Under the pieces are notes generated by a model. It worked only from the letters and a program-made list of their open reading frames with translations. It was not told where the DNA came from and searched no databases. The position numbers and the translations under genes are program-made. Positions 62,594 to 64,000 of a stretch of DNA of 64,000 bases are shown here, piece by piece (the first letter of the stretch is position 1; every line of letters starts with the position of its first letter). Source of the DNA: an uncultured Opitutia bacterium (GTDB lineage: Bacteria; Verrucomicrobiota; Verrucomicrobiia; Opitutales; Coraliomargaritaceae). The DNA lies in NCBI GenBank assembly GCA_937136395.1, contig CAKZOI010000104.1, positions 1 to 64,000 of the forward strand, read 5' to 3'.

Positions 62594-63321
62594 AAATTCA
62601 TTTTTTCACGGTGGTTCTAAACGGCCAGCCCTACATCGAATACCATAAGCGACTCATGGAGCACTTGCCGATGCATTGGCATTGGCACGTGATAGAAGGT
62701 ATGGTGCAAGACGCGGGTTTGCCTAGTAGATATCATTCTGGCGGGCGTAGTGTGGATGGGACTTCCGAATACTTAGATATGATCGAAGAGGGCGATCCAG
62801 AGCGTATCACGATTTACCGCAAGCCATTGGGTAAGCTTTGGGAGAGTGCGTGTGAAATGCTGAATGCTCCACTTGGCCGGATCGATGAGGCATGCTTACT
62901 CTGGCAAATCGATCCTGTTGATTTGTGGACTATCGAGCAAATAGAGCAAGTGTGCCGTTTGTTCGAATCGCAGCCCTCGAAGTCGGCGGCGTATTTTTGG
63001 TGCTGGTTTTTTATTGGGGAGAACAAAGTGATTTCCACTCGATATGGTTTTTCAGCAGATCCACAAAAACAATGGCTACGTGTATGGCGCTATTTGCCGG
63101 GAGATCATTGGATCGGGGATGAATCGCCCCGCTTACAGCGCCGCGGGTGCTTCGGCAGCTGGTTGGATGTTGCGATGCTAGATCCGCTTCCGCATGAAGC
63201 GACTGAATCGGTTGGTGCTGTATTCGTGCGCCGAGCATATGTGTTGCGGGAGCAAGTGCTCTTGGAGCAAGCGTATGGTGCGAGTGCCAATTTAGTTGAT
63301 GCCTGGGAGCGGTTGCAGTAG
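62590..63321 (+). CDS. Glycosyltransferase-like N-terminal domain of a fusion protein, ends at an in-frame TAG
   Basis: 243 aa before a TAG at 63319-63321. It starts with a GTG overlapping the upstream stop. IHFFTVVLNGQPYIEYHKRL resembles the start of GT2-like domains with FFTVVLNG-type openings, followed by HSGGRSVDGTSEYLDMIEEG. The motif order is not typical of any GT I can name. The frame continues past the TAG into a GT4 domain with good coding character (see 63322-64000), so this looks like a single large gene with a nonsense codon. Confidence 0.72.
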   Translation: MKIHFFTVVLNGQPYIEYHKRLMEHLPMHWHWHVIEGMVQDAGLPSRYHSGGRSVDGTSEYLDMIEEGDPERITIYRKPLGKLWESACEMLNAPLGRIDEACLLWQIDPVDLWTIEQIEQVCRLFESQPSKSAAYFWCWFFIGENKVISTRYGFSADPQKQWLRVWRYLPGDHWIGDESPRLQRRGCFGSWLDVAMLDPLPHEATESVGAVFVRRAYVLREQVLLEQAYGASANLVDAWERLQ

Positions 63322-64000
63322 TCGAAAGGACCTGTTGCTTTAAGCGATTATTTTGAATGGGGAGCAGCTTCTGTATGGGTCGACGATGCAGAAGCCCTGA
63401 GCTTGCATCAGCTAGCGGGGCATCGCTTCGGGGAGAATGTCGCACCAGATGCTCGTCCTTCATCTAAGCCTGTCGTGGTGGTCGATTGTGAGTTTTTCCA
63501 ATATTCGGAGTTTTCGGGAATCACTCGTTATTGGCGCTCGATTCTGAAGGAATGGGTGGTTTCAGGTTTTGCCGACCATGTCATATGTTTGGTGCGCGGA
63601 AAGCATTTTCCAAATGTTGAAGGAGTGCACTATTTTCCTATTCGTCGATATTCAAACAAGATGCCGGCGACCGAGAGCCTTTATCTACAAGCGATTTGCG
63701 ACTTACTCGGAGCCGATGTGTTTGTGTCTTCGTATTTTTCCAGTCCTATTGAGACACCGACTGTTTTTGCTGGGCACGATATGATACCGGAGCGTATGGG
63801 CTTTGATTTGGCGAAGTCGTTTTGGCAGCAGAAAGCTCATTCGATCCAAAATGCGAAGGCGCATGTGATGGTCTCTGAGAATTCTGCAAAGGATCTAGAG
63901 GCACTGTATCCATGTGTCCCCAAGGGGAGCACGGTCGTTGCACACAATGGTGTGAGCGATGATTTTCAGCCCGCAAGCGAAGAGGCGGTGACTGCCTTTC
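63322..64000 (+). pseudogene. GT4 domain continuing in frame after a TAG; runs off the window
   Basis: Same frame as 62590-63321 after the TAG, open to the window edge. No ATG lies near its beginning. It encodes SKGPVALSDYFEWGAASVW, then a GT4 N-domain (VVVVDCEFFQYSEFSGITRY) and VFAGHDMIPERMGFDLAKSF, a common GT4 motif, with MVSENSAKDLEAL and VVAHNGVSDDFQ at the end. The upstream part has no start codon that fits well, so nonsense mutation of a fusion gene is preferred. Partial at the right edge. Confidence 0.65.

Noticed and set aside
19957-63321. TAA/TAG recoded as sense codons in this organism
   Set aside because: Many intact genes in the window end normally at TAA or TAG (for example the TauE/SafE gene and pilin copy 1 end in TAA, ruvB and uvrC-region genes end normally). 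The in-frame stops are confined to a few accessory genes.
1-64000. tRNA, rRNA or tmRNA genes
   Set aside because: The intergenic gaps were checked by eye for a TpsiC-like GGTTCGA block and for cloverleaf pairing; only partial matches such as GGTTCGCTTCGCG near 17620 were seen, with no matching stems.

Overview
The window looks like chromosomal DNA of a Verrucomicrobiota bacterium, most plausibly an Opitutae/Coraliomargarita-like marine lineage. This is inference from a PEP-CTERM protein ending in a VPEPSTYA motif, GspG-like short pilins, a Bacteroidetes-type long PurM, a sufCBDT cluster led by a Fur-family regulator, and abundant short intergenic repeats. No rRNA, tRNA, CRISPR array, insertion sequence or origin was seen.

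Layout. Positions 1-6.4 kb hold housekeeping genes (folC, accD, comF-like, truA, a TauE/SafE permease, ruvC, a YHYH protein). Positions 6.4-18 kb hold an SDR enzyme, a broken coiled-coil gene, the cell-elongation operon mreB-mreC-mreD-mrdA, tyrS, an rRNA methyltransferase, ruvB, murA, and an Arg/Gly-rich protein. Positions 17.8-21.2 kb hold dUTPase, a CPBP protease, a DEDDh exonuclease and a damaged pRiA4b-ORF3/DUF6930-like gene. Positions 21.2-28.1 kb hold a Met/His-rich porin-like protein with a small CxxC protein, purM, a miniature inverted-repeat element carrying a GxxExxY gene, then plsC, cmk, aroA and tyrA. Positions 28.2-32.3 kb hold a membrane-anchored FGE-like protein, a PIN/TRAM protein and two tandem pilins. 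Positions 32.3-51 kb form a surface-polysaccharide or protein-glycosylation island of GT-C membrane glycosyltransferases, GT2 and GT4 enzymes, methyltransferases, a flippase-like protein and a nucleotide-sugar reductase. Positions 51-55.3 kb hold uvrC, cinA and holA. Positions 55.3-60.9 kb hold an orphan PEP-CTERM protein and the Fur/PerR-like-sufC-sufB-sufD-sufT cluster. Positions 61-64 kb hold another GT-C protein and a GT fusion interrupted by a stop codon.

The most unusual signal is intergenic. At a dozen places a tract of degenerate 7-bp (once 8-bp) tandem words lies 5-26 nt upstream of a start codon, and the same kinds of word recur in mRNA sense whichever strand the gene is on. Several tracts have an inverted partner nearby. 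One inverted pair is a perfect 30-bp repeat enclosing a GxxExxY (PD-(D/E)XK-like) gene whose start codon lies inside the repeat. I propose that the arrays and the GxxExxY element belong to one repeat system. Separately, four loci carry REPIN-like paired hairpins, and five genes are broken by in-frame stops or single-base frameshifts, mostly at homopolymers.
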